Below are positions 33,677 through 41,868 of a stretch of DNA of 64,000 bases, in pieces. The notes below the pieces were generated by a model. It saw only the letters and a program-made list of their open reading frames with translations. It did not search any database and was not told the DNA's origin. A program made the position numbers and the translations under genes. Positions within the stretch are counted from its first letter, which is position 1. Each line of letters begins with the position of its first letter. This DNA comes from Halobacillus locisalis (GTDB lineage: Bacteria > Bacillota > Bacilli > Bacillales > Halobacillaceae), in the NCBI RefSeq assembly GCF_013694105.1, contig NZ_JACEFG010000002.1, positions 372,001-436,000 of the forward strand. The letters run 5' to 3'.

Positions 33677-34939
33677 TTATAGAAGGTCTTTTTTCTGGGT
33701 GAACTTGAATGTATTGGCTTCTTTATAACAGGAAGCTGCCTTTTTGTACATGCGTTTTTCGTAATAGATGTCTCCAAGCATTTCGAGGTAGTTCTTGTAT
33801 TGCTCGAACTCATGTAATTTACGCATATCAGGTATAACTTCTTGTTCTAATTTTTTTATGAAGTCTTCTTCACGAGTGGATTGGTTTATTGTGTTTTTCA
33901 AGATGTAAAATTCGTGTTTGAAGAATAACAGGTCGTGTTTTTTAGTTTCTTTCTCCCCTTTTTTGATATACATCCAACAATCATCTAATTTATTACAGTA
34001 ATAGCTAGTAGAGGCAAGTAAATAAAGAGTACTAATATAAAAGAAATTATCAGGAGTTTTAATTTGTATAGCTTTTTTAAGAAACTCAAAAGCTTCTTCA
34101 AACTTTTCTTGGTTTGCATTAATATACCCAAGATTATGATAAGTTCGCCTTAGTTCTTCTGAGTTAAAATGATTTTTTCCTATTTTTAATAACTTTAGAA
34201 AGTATTCTTCTGCAATATGGTGAATGTTGAGGTATCGATAGTTTACAGCGATCATCATGTAGGTATCAATGATTCTTGAATAATTCATATCATTTTTATA
34301 ACCCTCAAGAGCTTTTTCGCCATAATAATTAGATTCTACTGGTGAACGTAATTTGGAGTATGTCATGCACAAATGGAAAAATGTTTCATTATCTTCAAAA
34401 GGCACTTTCTCAAGTAACTTGTAATTTGATGTGAAGTGTTTTAAAGCCATTTTTAAATCGTTCTTTAATATATAATGAATTCCTAATGTTTTATGGAAGA
34501 AAAACTTATATTCATTATTTGAATGGGGGAGTAAATTTTCTAATTCCCTAATCTTTTCTTCTGGGAGGGGTTGGACGCTGAATTTCATATCATGCCTTGA
34601 CTTTGCAATTTTATATAGATGATTTAGGTCAGTGTTTTGATTTTCTGTCAGTCCAGATTCATATTTCTCATCATACTCTTCCATCAATTCAGTATCTTGA
34701 AGTTGTGCCGCCTCATGCCAGTCCAATAAATCTTGGTAAATATCCTCGTCAAACTCATCATTGATATCAACCAACTTAATATTTAAACGTTCTTCCAAAA
34801 GGCGATAGATCTCGTCGCTTGCACTGATTGAGTCATGCTCGATTTTGCTTAAATAAGAGACGGAACAAATGCCGTCGGCTAATTCTTCCAAAGTCATGTT
34901 GTTAAATTTTCGGTGTTGTTTAATTAAGGTTCCTTTCAA
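33677..34939 (-). CDS. HTH-TPR regulator of the RNPP type, without a recognisable peptide gene
   Basis: A 420-residue protein: an N-terminal Cro/C1-type HTH (about 5-55, MTLEELADGICSVSYLSKIE) followed by helical TPR-like repeats to the end (YHNLGYINANQEKFEEAFEFL is a clear one). This is the layout of PlcR/NprR peptide receptors. It resembles the receptor at 50976-52262. Here the 3' end runs straight into a terminator and no secreted-peptide frame follows. The start is a weak TTG behind GGTGG. The gene is more AT-rich than its neighbours, perhaps from transfer or fast divergence. Confidence 0.8.
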   Translation of the reverse strand: MKGTLIKQHRKFNNMTLEELADGICSVSYLSKIEHDSISASDEIYRLLEERLNIKLVDINDEFDEDIYQDLLDWHEAAQLQDTELMEEYDEKYESGLTENQNTDLNHLYKIAKSRHDMKFSVQPLPEEKIRELENLLPHSNNEYKFFFHKTLGIHYILKNDLKMALKHFTSNYKLLEKVPFEDNETFFHLCMTYSKLRSPVESNYYGEKALEGYKNDMNYSRIIDTYMMIAVNYRYLNIHHIAEEYFLKLLKIGKNHFNSEELRRTYHNLGYINANQEKFEEAFEFLKKAIQIKTPDNFFYISTLYLLASTSYYCNKLDDCWMYIKKGEKETKKHDLLFFKHEFYILKNTINQSTREEDFIKKLEQEVIPDMRKLHEFEQYKNYLEMLGDIYYEKRMYKKAASCYKEANTFKFTQKKDLL

Positions 34940-35058
34940 CTACATCCACCCCTTTAACGCGTCTACGTATACAGTATAGCAGAGGAAGAGGTCTGGGAAT
35001 TAAATTCAGAAAAGGAAAATATATTAGAATGCTCATCATGATCTAGAAACATGAAGAA

Positions 35059-35082
35059 AGCCACCCTGGAATCGGGGTGGCT
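35059..35082 (-). terminator. Probable terminator of the NAD(P)-binding protein gene
   Basis: AGCCACCC / GGGTGGCT stem, TTTC tail on the minus strand. Confidence 0.65.
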
Positions 35083-35093
35083 GACTGTTTACC

Positions 35094-35729
35094 TTATAGA
35101 GATTTCAGGGCTTCTTCGATTTGAGTATCGCCTTCAACGAGTTCGAATGTCTTGTGATAAGCGTTTGCTTCTTCAAGACAAGCGATCATCGTTTTAGCAA
35201 CGTCTGCGCGTGAAATTGTGCCACGGTCAACCGTTTCTGCCACTTTGATTTTGCTTGTGCTCTCGTCATGCGTTAGACCGCCTGGACGGACGATTGTATA
35301 GTCAAGCTCTGTAGACTTCACGAAGTCATCAGCTTCACCTTTCATTTTCAAGTAATGCTTCAACTCTTCTGGTCCTCGTTCAGGACTTCCAGCTGCAATA
35401 CTGCTTAGCATAATGAACTTCTTGATGCCTAAGCTTTCTGTTGCTTTCGCTAAGTTGATGGCACCATCACGGTCCACGGCTTCTGTTTGGTCAGCTCCGG
35501 TACTGGAACCGGATCCTGCAGCGAAGATCACCGCGTCCATGCCTTTGACAGCATACCCGATATCTTGCTGCGTCACATCTCCAAGGACCGGTGTACCTCC
35601 AAGTTCCTCGATTTTTGCTTTCTGTTCTTCTTTTCTTATTAAACCATATGGCTCATGGCCATCTTCTTTAAGGTATTGGATAAGTAGACGTCCAGTGTGT
35701 CCGTTTGCTCCTGCTACTAGTACTTTCAT
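35094..35729 (-). CDS. NAD(P)-binding (atypical SDR) protein, YhfK-like
   Basis: A 211-residue Rossmann protein: VLVAGANGHTGRLLIQYL at the N-terminus, the LGDVTQ strand, AAGSGSSTGADQTEAVDRDG and MLSSIAAGSPERGPEEL. These mark the NAD(P)H-binding group of atypical short-chain dehydrogenases, similar to YhfK of Bacillus. No Tyr-Lys catalytic pair is obvious, so a reductase or regulatory role is open. RBS GGAAGGAG at 11 bases. Monocistronic. Confidence 0.82.
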   Translation of the reverse strand: MKVLVAGANGHTGRLLIQYLKEDGHEPYGLIRKEEQKAKIEELGGTPVLGDVTQQDIGYAVKGMDAVIFAAGSGSSTGADQTEAVDRDGAINLAKATESLGIKKFIMLSSIAAGSPERGPEELKHYLKMKGEADDFVKSTELDYTIVRPGGLTHDESTSKIKVAETVDRGTISRADVAKTMIACLEEANAYHKTFELVEGDTQIEEALKSL

Positions 35730-35794
35730 AAGCTCAATGCATCTCCTTCCAATTTATGTTTGCTCCGTAATTGTTTATCCGCTTTTCGTGAGGT

Positions 35795-36760
35795 TTAAAC
35801 ATCGGAAGCGTTCGAGTGTTGCAGTTCTGGGAAGCAGAGCTCTTGATAATTGCAGCGGGAACAGACCCTTGGGTCGTCTTGCATAGGGAATGATGTTAAA
35901 GGTAATGGTTCGTTACGAGACGTATCATTCAAATATTCTTTCATTCGCTCTATGCTGATTTGATAGAGGTGTTGAACGTTGATTAAATCTTGTTCTTCCA
36001 ACTGATGCTCAATATGTGTGCCATCTAACAAATATTCGTTTCGAATGACGATGTCTTTGATGGAATCAATGTTGTACTTCTGCTGAAGGTACAGAGCATA
36101 GAGGGCGAGTTGGTTTCGGTCTTCATCGGATTTTTTTCCTGTCTTCCAATCGACGATCACCCATTTATTTTCCCTCAAATCTTTGTAGACAAGGTCCATG
36201 ACAATGAACACCTTCACACCATCCGCTTTCATGAACCGGAATTTTTCTGAGTCGATAAATTGCATGTCTTCCTGGTTCAATACGTCGGCGAATGATTGGC
36301 TTGCAAAGAAATTTTTAACCGTCGATTGTAGTCTTTCGGTGATTTTATTCACCTTTGCTTCTGGGAGTGTATTTGTCTGACTATAGTAGATTTCATGAAG
36401 CATCGTATAATGCTTAGGGCGGTTCCACCATAAATGTTCTTTACGGGTGGACTCAACGAATCCGCGGTTCAAGTGATGTCGTACGTTGTCGACCATCGCT
36501 TCCTCCGAAGGGATCTCTCTTCCTTGTAATACGTTTTGAATGGCTTGAAAAATCAAGTCGTGGACGACACTTCCGAAGTGCATCTCTAGATTCGTGATTT
36601 TCTTCAGGCGATAGGCTTGTTTAGCTAACGTGTCTGCACTACTCAACCAGCCGTTGTGTGAAGTGTAGTAATCATAAGCGTACTTTCGCAAGCACGTCAG
36701 CATCGTTTTATGCCTTGTTAAAGACCAAGACAATTCGGGGTAAGGCTTTACTTCATACAT
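35795..36760 (-). CDS. PD-(D/E)XK nuclease with probable Fe-S cluster (RecB/Cas4-like)
   Basis: A 321-residue single-domain nuclease. The catalytic core is seen in FIVMDLVY (aspartate) and VIVDWKTGKKSD (D-x-K), with the QLALYALYLQQKY helix following. One cysteine near the N-terminus (MLTCLRKYAYDYY) and three near the end (VCSRCNYQELCF) have the spacing of the 4Fe-4S site in AddB and Cas4. It has no helicase part and no CRISPR genes nearby. It is 18 bases from the upstream alkyltransferase-like gene on the same strand, so a DNA-repair role is inferred. Confidence 0.85.
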   Translation of the reverse strand: MYEVKPYPELSWSLTRHKTMLTCLRKYAYDYYTSHNGWLSSADTLAKQAYRLKKITNLEMHFGSVVHDLIFQAIQNVLQGREIPSEEAMVDNVRHHLNRGFVESTRKEHLWWNRPKHYTMLHEIYYSQTNTLPEAKVNKITERLQSTVKNFFASQSFADVLNQEDMQFIDSEKFRFMKADGVKVFIVMDLVYKDLRENKWVIVDWKTGKKSDEDRNQLALYALYLQQKYNIDSIKDIVIRNEYLLDGTHIEHQLEEQDLINVQHLYQISIERMKEYLNDTSRNEPLPLTSFPMQDDPRVCSRCNYQELCFPELQHSNASDV

Positions 36761-36780
36761 CACTATATCCTCCGATACCG

Positions 36781-37083
36781 TTATTGTTCGACTTGATAGC
36801 CAGAAAGATCGATTTTTCCATTTATGACAGGTATTCCTTCACTTTCAAGTGCCATCCGCTGAATATCAGATCCCGCTTCATCCTTGATCACGATGTTCCC
36901 TTTAGCATTCACAACGCGATGCCAGGGAAGGGAGTGTTTTTCACTCATCGTATGCAAAAGTCTTGCTACTTGTCTAGCCGCTCTTGGGTTTCCTGCGACG
37001 CGAGCGACTTGACCATATGTCATGACTTTTCCTTCTGGGATATCTTGTATGATTTCAATCACACTTTTCGTAAAAGGCTGCAT
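36781..37083 (-). CDS. Alkyltransferase-like protein (MGMT family without the acceptor cysteine)
   Basis: A 100-residue protein with the winged-helix MGMT fold: VMTYGQVARVAG and the active-site region PWHRVV, where tryptophan stands in place of the alkyl-accepting cysteine of PCHRV. Such ATL proteins bind O6-alkylguanine and hand it to nucleotide-excision repair. The start ATG follows GGAGG. It is divergent to the kinase gene at 37189 and heads a two-gene unit with the PD-(D/E)XK nuclease. Confidence 0.9.
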   Translation of the reverse strand: MQPFTKSVIEIIQDIPEGKVMTYGQVARVAGNPRAARQVARLLHTMSEKHSLPWHRVVNAKGNIVIKDEAGSDIQRMALESEGIPVINGKIDLSGYQVEQ

Positions 37084-37188
37084 GGCGATAACCTCCTCGT
37101 ATCTCTTATTCTATCGCACTCAACTGTTCTATGAATAGAAGATCCGGGAATCGATCTGATACAATGAGGGGAGATAAAAGGAGGAACG

Positions 37189-37995
37189 GTGCACATGAGT
37201 ATTGCTCGAGTATTGTCGATTGCAGGTTCAGCTTCCCAAGGGAGTGCCGGCATCCAAGCAGATTTGAAGACGTTTCAGGAATTCGATGTATATGGAATGA
37301 GTGCGATCACCGCAATGGTCGCGAACAATCGTACGACAAATCAAGGGATCTTCACACAACCTATAGAAGCTATCGAGGCTCAAGTGTATGCGTCACTCGA
37401 GCACGTCGGTGTGGATGCTTTGAAGACGGGCATGTTGTTTACAGAAGAAATCATAGACTGTGTCGCAGGATTGATTCAACAATCAGAGGTTCCCTCTATC
37501 GTGGTTGACCCTGTAATGGTGGGGAAGATGGGATCACAGTTATTGAAGGATGAAGCGATACAATCCCTAGTAAGCAAGATGGTTCCTCTTGCGACCATCA
37601 TCACGCCCAATCTTCATGAGGCAGCCAGGATGCTTGAGACCAAAGTTCCGGAGACGCCGGATGAAATGAAAAATGTCGCAAGGCAGCTATATGAGTTAGG
37701 TCCAGAACATGTACTTGTGAAAGGGGGAGCTCTTGAGGGTTACCCGGCTGTCGACATGCTGTATGACGGGAAATCTATTACAGAGCTTGAAACAGAACGA
37801 ATTCAGACCATTCATACAAGTGGTGCGGGATGCACATATTCAGCGGCTATTACGGCTGAGCTGGCGAAAGGGAAAAGTGTGGAGGAAGCGGTAAGGCGTG
37901 CGAAGTCCTTTGTGACGACAGCTATACGTCACGCCCTTTCATTTGAACGAGGAATAGGATCCACGTATCACGCCGCTCATCGTAAAGAATTATGA
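37189..37995 (+). CDS. pdxK: Pyridoxal / hydroxymethylpyrimidine kinase (PdxK/ThiD family)
   Basis: A 268-residue ribokinase-fold kinase. N-terminal GSASQGSAGIQADLKTFQE (the family normally has GSDSSGGAGIQ), VVDPVMVGKMG, ITPNLHEAARML and the C-terminal anion hole SGAGCTYSAAITAELAKG are seen. The GAGCT with cysteine and the VDMLYDG strand are nearer to Bacillus PdxK than to ThiD, which would make it a pyridoxal salvage enzyme, but both activities are possible. GTG 37189 or ATG 37195 may be the start behind AAAGGAGG. It is 16 bases upstream of the peptidase E-like gene. Confidence 0.78.
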   Translation: MHMSIARVLSIAGSASQGSAGIQADLKTFQEFDVYGMSAITAMVANNRTTNQGIFTQPIEAIEAQVYASLEHVGVDALKTGMLFTEEIIDCVAGLIQQSEVPSIVVDPVMVGKMGSQLLKDEAIQSLVSKMVPLATIITPNLHEAARMLETKVPETPDEMKNVARQLYELGPEHVLVKGGALEGYPAVDMLYDGKSITELETERIQTIHTSGAGCTYSAAITAELAKGKSVEEAVRRAKSFVTTAIRHALSFERGIGSTYHAAHRKEL

Positions 37996-38011
37996 GGGAG
38001 GGGGGAACGCC

Positions 38012-38644
38012 ATGAATCAAGATACTCATCTGTTTTTATTCGGGTCATCTCCTCCGTTTAACGAGCAGCTAGCTGACGGATTTTCGAAGCAAATGAAGAA
38101 TCGGACTGTAGCCGTACTCTATATCGATCGTGACGGATCAGAGGCTTATTTACCTAAATATACGAACGCGTTGACTCAAACGAATTTGTCAGTGGTTCGA
38201 CTGCCATTAAAGAAAACGTACACGGATGTGGAACGAAATGTTTTGAGCGAATGCGGTGGAATTATTATCGGAGGGGGAGACACGGTCGCTTATCACGATT
38301 TTATCGTGAATACCTCTTTAGGTGCCATGATCTATGAGCGTTTTCAGGAAGGCGTTCCTGTCGCCGGGTTTTCAGCTGGGGCGTTGATTTCCCCTGAACA
38401 CTGCGTCATATCACCAATGGACAATGTGGCGCAAGTGCAACAGTTCAAGAAAGGCTTAGGGTTATTGAAAAAGGCTGTGATTTCCGCGCATTTCTTAGAG
38501 TGGAAGGAAGAACAGAATTTGAAAAAAGCACTGGTTGAAACAGGTCAACCCGTTGGTTATGGCATAGCAGAAGGGGCTGGAATCTACTTACGTAACAATC
38601 AATTCATCGCGTCTGAAGGATATGTACAAGTTGAATATCAATGA
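38012..38644 (+). CDS. Peptidase S51 family protein (peptidase E / cyanophycinase-like)
   Basis: A 210-residue hydrolase with the S51 pattern: IIIGGGDTVAYHDF, then the nucleophile serine in AGFSAGALISPEH, and a histidine in ISAHFLEWKEEQN. Peptidase E cuts aspartyl dipeptides. The length suits the E type more than the longer cyanophycinases. RBS GAGGGAGGGGGG. It is the second gene of a unit with the PdxK-like kinase and is followed by a strong terminator. Confidence 0.82.
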   Translation: MNQDTHLFLFGSSPPFNEQLADGFSKQMKNRTVAVLYIDRDGSEAYLPKYTNALTQTNLSVVRLPLKKTYTDVERNVLSECGGIIIGGGDTVAYHDFIVNTSLGAMIYERFQEGVPVAGFSAGALISPEHCVISPMDNVAQVQQFKKGLGLLKKAVISAHFLEWKEEQNLKKALVETGQPVGYGIAEGAGIYLRNNQFIASEGYVQVEYQ

Positions 38645-38651
38645 ATCAAAA

Positions 38652-38684
38652 AAAGCATGGAATGCGACTGCCATTCCATGCTTT
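38652..38684. terminator. Bidirectional terminator
   Basis: Perfect 13-bp stem AAAGCATGGAATG / CATTCCATGCTTT between convergent genes. Confidence 0.92.
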
Positions 38685-38696
38685 CTATTCGGATAA

Positions 38697-39638
38697 TTAT
38701 CCTGAGATTTTATCATACTTATCGATTTGCTTTTTGCGTTCAACATCCCAACGGTTCTCTGGGTGTTCTTTACATTCTGTTGTACATGCCGCATGTTGTT
38801 CTACTTCACAATCTTCACAACATACATACTGACGGTTACATACAGGGTTTGAGCAGTTGATCATACGATCTTCTTCTTTCCCGCAATGTTCACATTCAGC
38901 GATGACCTTTTCTTCTACTTGGTTGATCGGAACAGAAATACGCTCATCGAAGACATACATTTTACCATCGAATAGCTCACCTTTCACTTCCGGGTCTTTC
39001 CCGTACGTCGTGATACCGCCTTCGAGTTGGTACACATCTTCTACGCCGTTTTTCTTTAGAATCCCTGTCAGTTTCTCACAGCGAATTCCACCTGTGCAAT
39101 ACGTCAGTACCTTTTTATCTTTCCACTGGTCCGCATTCTCTGCAATCCATTCTGGGAACTCACGAGAGTGGTTCACGTCAGGCTGAATCGCATTGCGGAA
39201 GTGTCCGATACGGTATTCGTATTCGTTACGGCCGTCGATGACGATCGTATCATCGTCTTTCAGCATTTCGTTGAATTCTTTAGGCTTCAAGTGCTTTCCA
39301 CCGAAGGTCTTCGGATCGATATCATCGTCATCGATGCTCCAGTTGACAAGCTCAGGCTTCACGCGGCAGTGCATCTTCTTGAATGCGTGACCTTCATGTT
39401 CATCAATCTTGAAGTGAATGTCAGCGAAACGTTCATCGGAGCGAACATACTCCATATATTGTTCCACTTGCTCTACCGTACCTGATACTGTACCGTTGAT
39501 TCCTTCATGGGACACAATGATGCGTCCTTTCAAACCAAGGTCTTTACAGAATTTCAGGTGGTTCTGGCAATATTCTTCATAATCAGGAAGGTCGACATAC
39601 TTATAGTACAACAGAACTCGATAATCTTGTGAGCTCAT
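38697..39638 (-). CDS. trhO: tRNA uridine 5-hydroxylase TrhO (rhodanese-related)
   Basis: A 313-residue protein: an N-terminal ferredoxin-like domain (VLLYYKYVDLPDYEEY), a rhodanese domain with VIDGRNEYEYRIGHF and the catalytic cysteine in TYCTGGIRCEKL, and a C-terminal cysteine-rich segment (CEHCGKEEDR ... CSNPVCNRQYVCCEDC) that probably binds zinc. TrhO hydroxylates U34 in certain tRNAs with oxygen. RBS AGGAGG. Monocistronic. Confidence 0.92.
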   Translation of the reverse strand: MSSQDYRVLLYYKYVDLPDYEEYCQNHLKFCKDLGLKGRIIVSHEGINGTVSGTVEQVEQYMEYVRSDERFADIHFKIDEHEGHAFKKMHCRVKPELVNWSIDDDDIDPKTFGGKHLKPKEFNEMLKDDDTIVIDGRNEYEYRIGHFRNAIQPDVNHSREFPEWIAENADQWKDKKVLTYCTGGIRCEKLTGILKKNGVEDVYQLEGGITTYGKDPEVKGELFDGKMYVFDERISVPINQVEEKVIAECEHCGKEEDRMINCSNPVCNRQYVCCEDCEVEQHAACTTECKEHPENRWDVERKKQIDKYDKISG

Positions 39639-39738
39639 TGATGATTCCTCCTATATTTATATCTATATCTTTAAATGAAATAACAGAAATGTCCATAGTC
39701 CATCATAGTCGATTCATAACAAAAATTCAAATGTCAGA

Positions 39739-41091
39739 TTATTGACTTTTTTCCTTCCTTTTCTTCAACCCTCTCGTGTACAAGTAAAGCACGGAGCTTG
39801 ATGCAATCATGAGGATGATCAATACACCGAACGACAGCTTGAAGTTCCCTGCCGTATAAGGTTGTGTGTAAACTTCAAGTAAAATACCTGCTAGCACGGA
39901 CCCTGTCGCACTCCCGATGAACTGCGTCTGTTGTTTAAGTCCGATTCCGGCGCCGATTTGTTCACTTGGTAAGATTCGTGATACTTCATTGGTTGAACTG
40001 GATGACAGGCTGGAGAAGCCGAAGCTCGTAAACATGTAAGCGACCATAATCATATAAGGACTCCATCCTGAGAATAGGAAGAAAACAAGGGCACTGATCA
40101 TCAGCAATATTTGAGATAGAAGAAGAATGCGGATGTTTCCATATGCATCAATCAAACGACCTACATAAATCGCTGCAACGGCAGACAGCATCGCTCCCGG
40201 GAAGATAATGAACCCGATCGCTGCTGCTCCGCGGTCGTAGACTTGTTCAAGCATGATCGGCATTAAGAACAAGACAGCGAAATGCAGCGTAAACCCGATA
40301 TAGCTCATAAATACAATGCGCCGGTAATGCTTGTTACGCAATAGCTCCGGCTGTATGAAAGGAGCTTTGAAACGGTTGATGCGCCACCATAGTAATCCAG
40401 CAGAAGCTACACCACCGAGTAAATACCAGAAAGTGAAGGTAGAAAAATAGAGTAATAGTAGCGTGACACTGACTCCGGATAAGAGGGCCCCAATGACATC
40501 GAACGTTCCTCGCTTAGTCGTTTCCTTTGGCATAAACTTGAATAGAATCGGAATGACGAGGAACACCATGACCGTTACAATAAATAAATAATTCCAGTCC
40601 AAATAATCCGTGATGACTCCACCGACAACTGGACCAAGTCCAAAGCCTAACGATGTAGCGGATGCAATCAAAGCAAAGGCACTACCTCTGCGCTTCATAG
40701 GGATATACCTTCCGGCAAAGACCATAGATAATCCGGGTATAGCCGCTGCTCCTGAAGCTTGGCATAACCGGGCAATCAATAACACGATGTAGCTATCGGA
40801 GAAGAATCCTATAATAGAAGAAAAACTGAAAATCAGGATTCCTATCGTTAACAAATTCCGGATGGGCATGTAATCCGATAGACGGGTGAACGTAATCGTG
40901 AAGATTGCTAGAACAATAGAATAGCCCGACACAATCCATGCTCCTTCTGAAGGTTGAAGGGAGAAATCTCTTAATATATTGGGTAAGGCGATGTTGAACA
41001 TCGTTGTATTCATGACAACTATAAGAATTGAAGCACTGAGTAAGAAGACGGTTTTGAAATGATCCATAGAAGGACTTGCGTGCTGGTCCAT
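39739..41091 (-). CDS. MFS drug-exporter-like transporter, DHA2 type (14 helices)
   Basis: A 450-residue transporter with about fourteen hydrophobic segments. The loop between helices 2 and 3 reads RLSDYMPIRN and helix 5 carries GLGPVVGGVITDYLDWNYLF, the antiporter motif C of drug exporters. Fourteen helices put it with DHA2 proteins such as Tet(L), LmrB and Bmr3. The start ATG 41091 is fixed by AAAGGAGG; an upstream TTG in frame overlaps that site. The substrate is unknown and no regulator is adjacent. Confidence 0.85.
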   Translation of the reverse strand: MDQHASPSMDHFKTVFLLSASILIVVMNTTMFNIALPNILRDFSLQPSEGAWIVSGYSIVLAIFTITFTRLSDYMPIRNLLTIGILIFSFSSIIGFFSDSYIVLLIARLCQASGAAAIPGLSMVFAGRYIPMKRRGSAFALIASATSLGFGLGPVVGGVITDYLDWNYLFIVTVMVFLVIPILFKFMPKETTKRGTFDVIGALLSGVSVTLLLLYFSTFTFWYLLGGVASAGLLWWRINRFKAPFIQPELLRNKHYRRIVFMSYIGFTLHFAVLFLMPIMLEQVYDRGAAAIGFIIFPGAMLSAVAAIYVGRLIDAYGNIRILLLSQILLMISALVFFLFSGWSPYMIMVAYMFTSFGFSSLSSSSTNEVSRILPSEQIGAGIGLKQQTQFIGSATGSVLAGILLEVYTQPYTAGNFKLSFGVLIILMIASSSVLYLYTRGLKKRKEKSQ

Positions 41092-41219
41092 TCTCCATAC
41101 CTCCTTTATCAAAAGTAATGACTTATTTGAAGTAAGCCTGCGATTCTCTTATATATATCCGAGTTACTATACCATAAGCTCTATATATTGGAAACTGTCA
41201 GTCTATTCACACAAAAACG

Positions 41220-41241
41220 GCTCCCCACATGAGTGGGGAGC
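41220..41241 (-). terminator. Terminator of the nicotinamidase gene
   Basis: GCTCCCCAC / GTGGGGAGC, 4-base loop; on the minus strand followed by CGTTTTTGTG. Confidence 0.85.
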
Positions 41242-41259
41242 AGAGAGTTCGCGTGCTCT

Positions 41260-41808
41260 CTATTTTACTGTTGCACCTAAGACGGATTCGAAATGTCCTA
41301 AAGCCCATTCATGACCGGCCTCGTTGAAACTAGCAACAGCGTCTTGATGAATGACGAGTTGATAGCCTCTATTAAAGGCATCGACTGCCGTGTGCAGTAC
41401 ACAAATGTCTGTACATACTCCAACAAGATGAAGCTCCTCAACCCCACGTTCACGGAGCTTCAGGTCTAAATTCGTCCCAGCAAAAGCACTATATCGCGTT
41501 TTATCCATATAGAAGACATGGGACTTTCCTTTATTCGCTTCATAAGACTGACGTAAATTTCCATACAGTGTCCGACCTTCTGTCCCCCGGATATTGTGGG
41601 GCGGGAAGAGTTTCGATTCCGGGTGGAAAGGGTCCTCTTCTTCATGGACATCAACAGCAAATACGACGAAGTCCCCGTTTTCTATGAATTGATTTGTCAA
41701 CTCAACGATATTGGGTTCGACCACTTGCCCTGGTTCCCCGCAAGTCAACGCTCCGTTCTCAGCAACAAAATCATTTGTGTAATCAATGTTTATTAAGGCT
41801 CGGTTCAT
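41260..41808 (-). CDS. pncA: Nicotinamidase / isochorismatase-family cysteine hydrolase
   Basis: A 182-residue hydrolase with the Asp-Lys-Cys triad: aspartate in NIDYTNDF, lysine in YMDKTRYSAFAG and cysteine in GVCTDICVLHTA. Metal ligands are consistent with VDVHEEEDPFHPES. The pattern matches nicotinamidase of Bacillus (PncA/YueJ), which makes nicotinic acid for NAD salvage; other isochorismatase-fold amidases remain possible. RBS AGGAG. Monocistronic. Confidence 0.85.
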   Translation of the reverse strand: MNRALINIDYTNDFVAENGALTCGEPGQVVEPNIVELTNQFIENGDFVVFAVDVHEEEDPFHPESKLFPPHNIRGTEGRTLYGNLRQSYEANKGKSHVFYMDKTRYSAFAGTNLDLKLRERGVEELHLVGVCTDICVLHTAVDAFNRGYQLVIHQDAVASFNEAGHEWALGHFESVLGATVK

Positions 41809-41868
41809 AGAATCTCCTCCAAAGTGTCTTTACATATATCTTAACAGAAGAGGGAGAGTTCATGGTAG

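Noticed and set aside
39168-39485. 105-codon open frame opposite trhO
   Set aside because: Antisense shadow of trhO without start signals.
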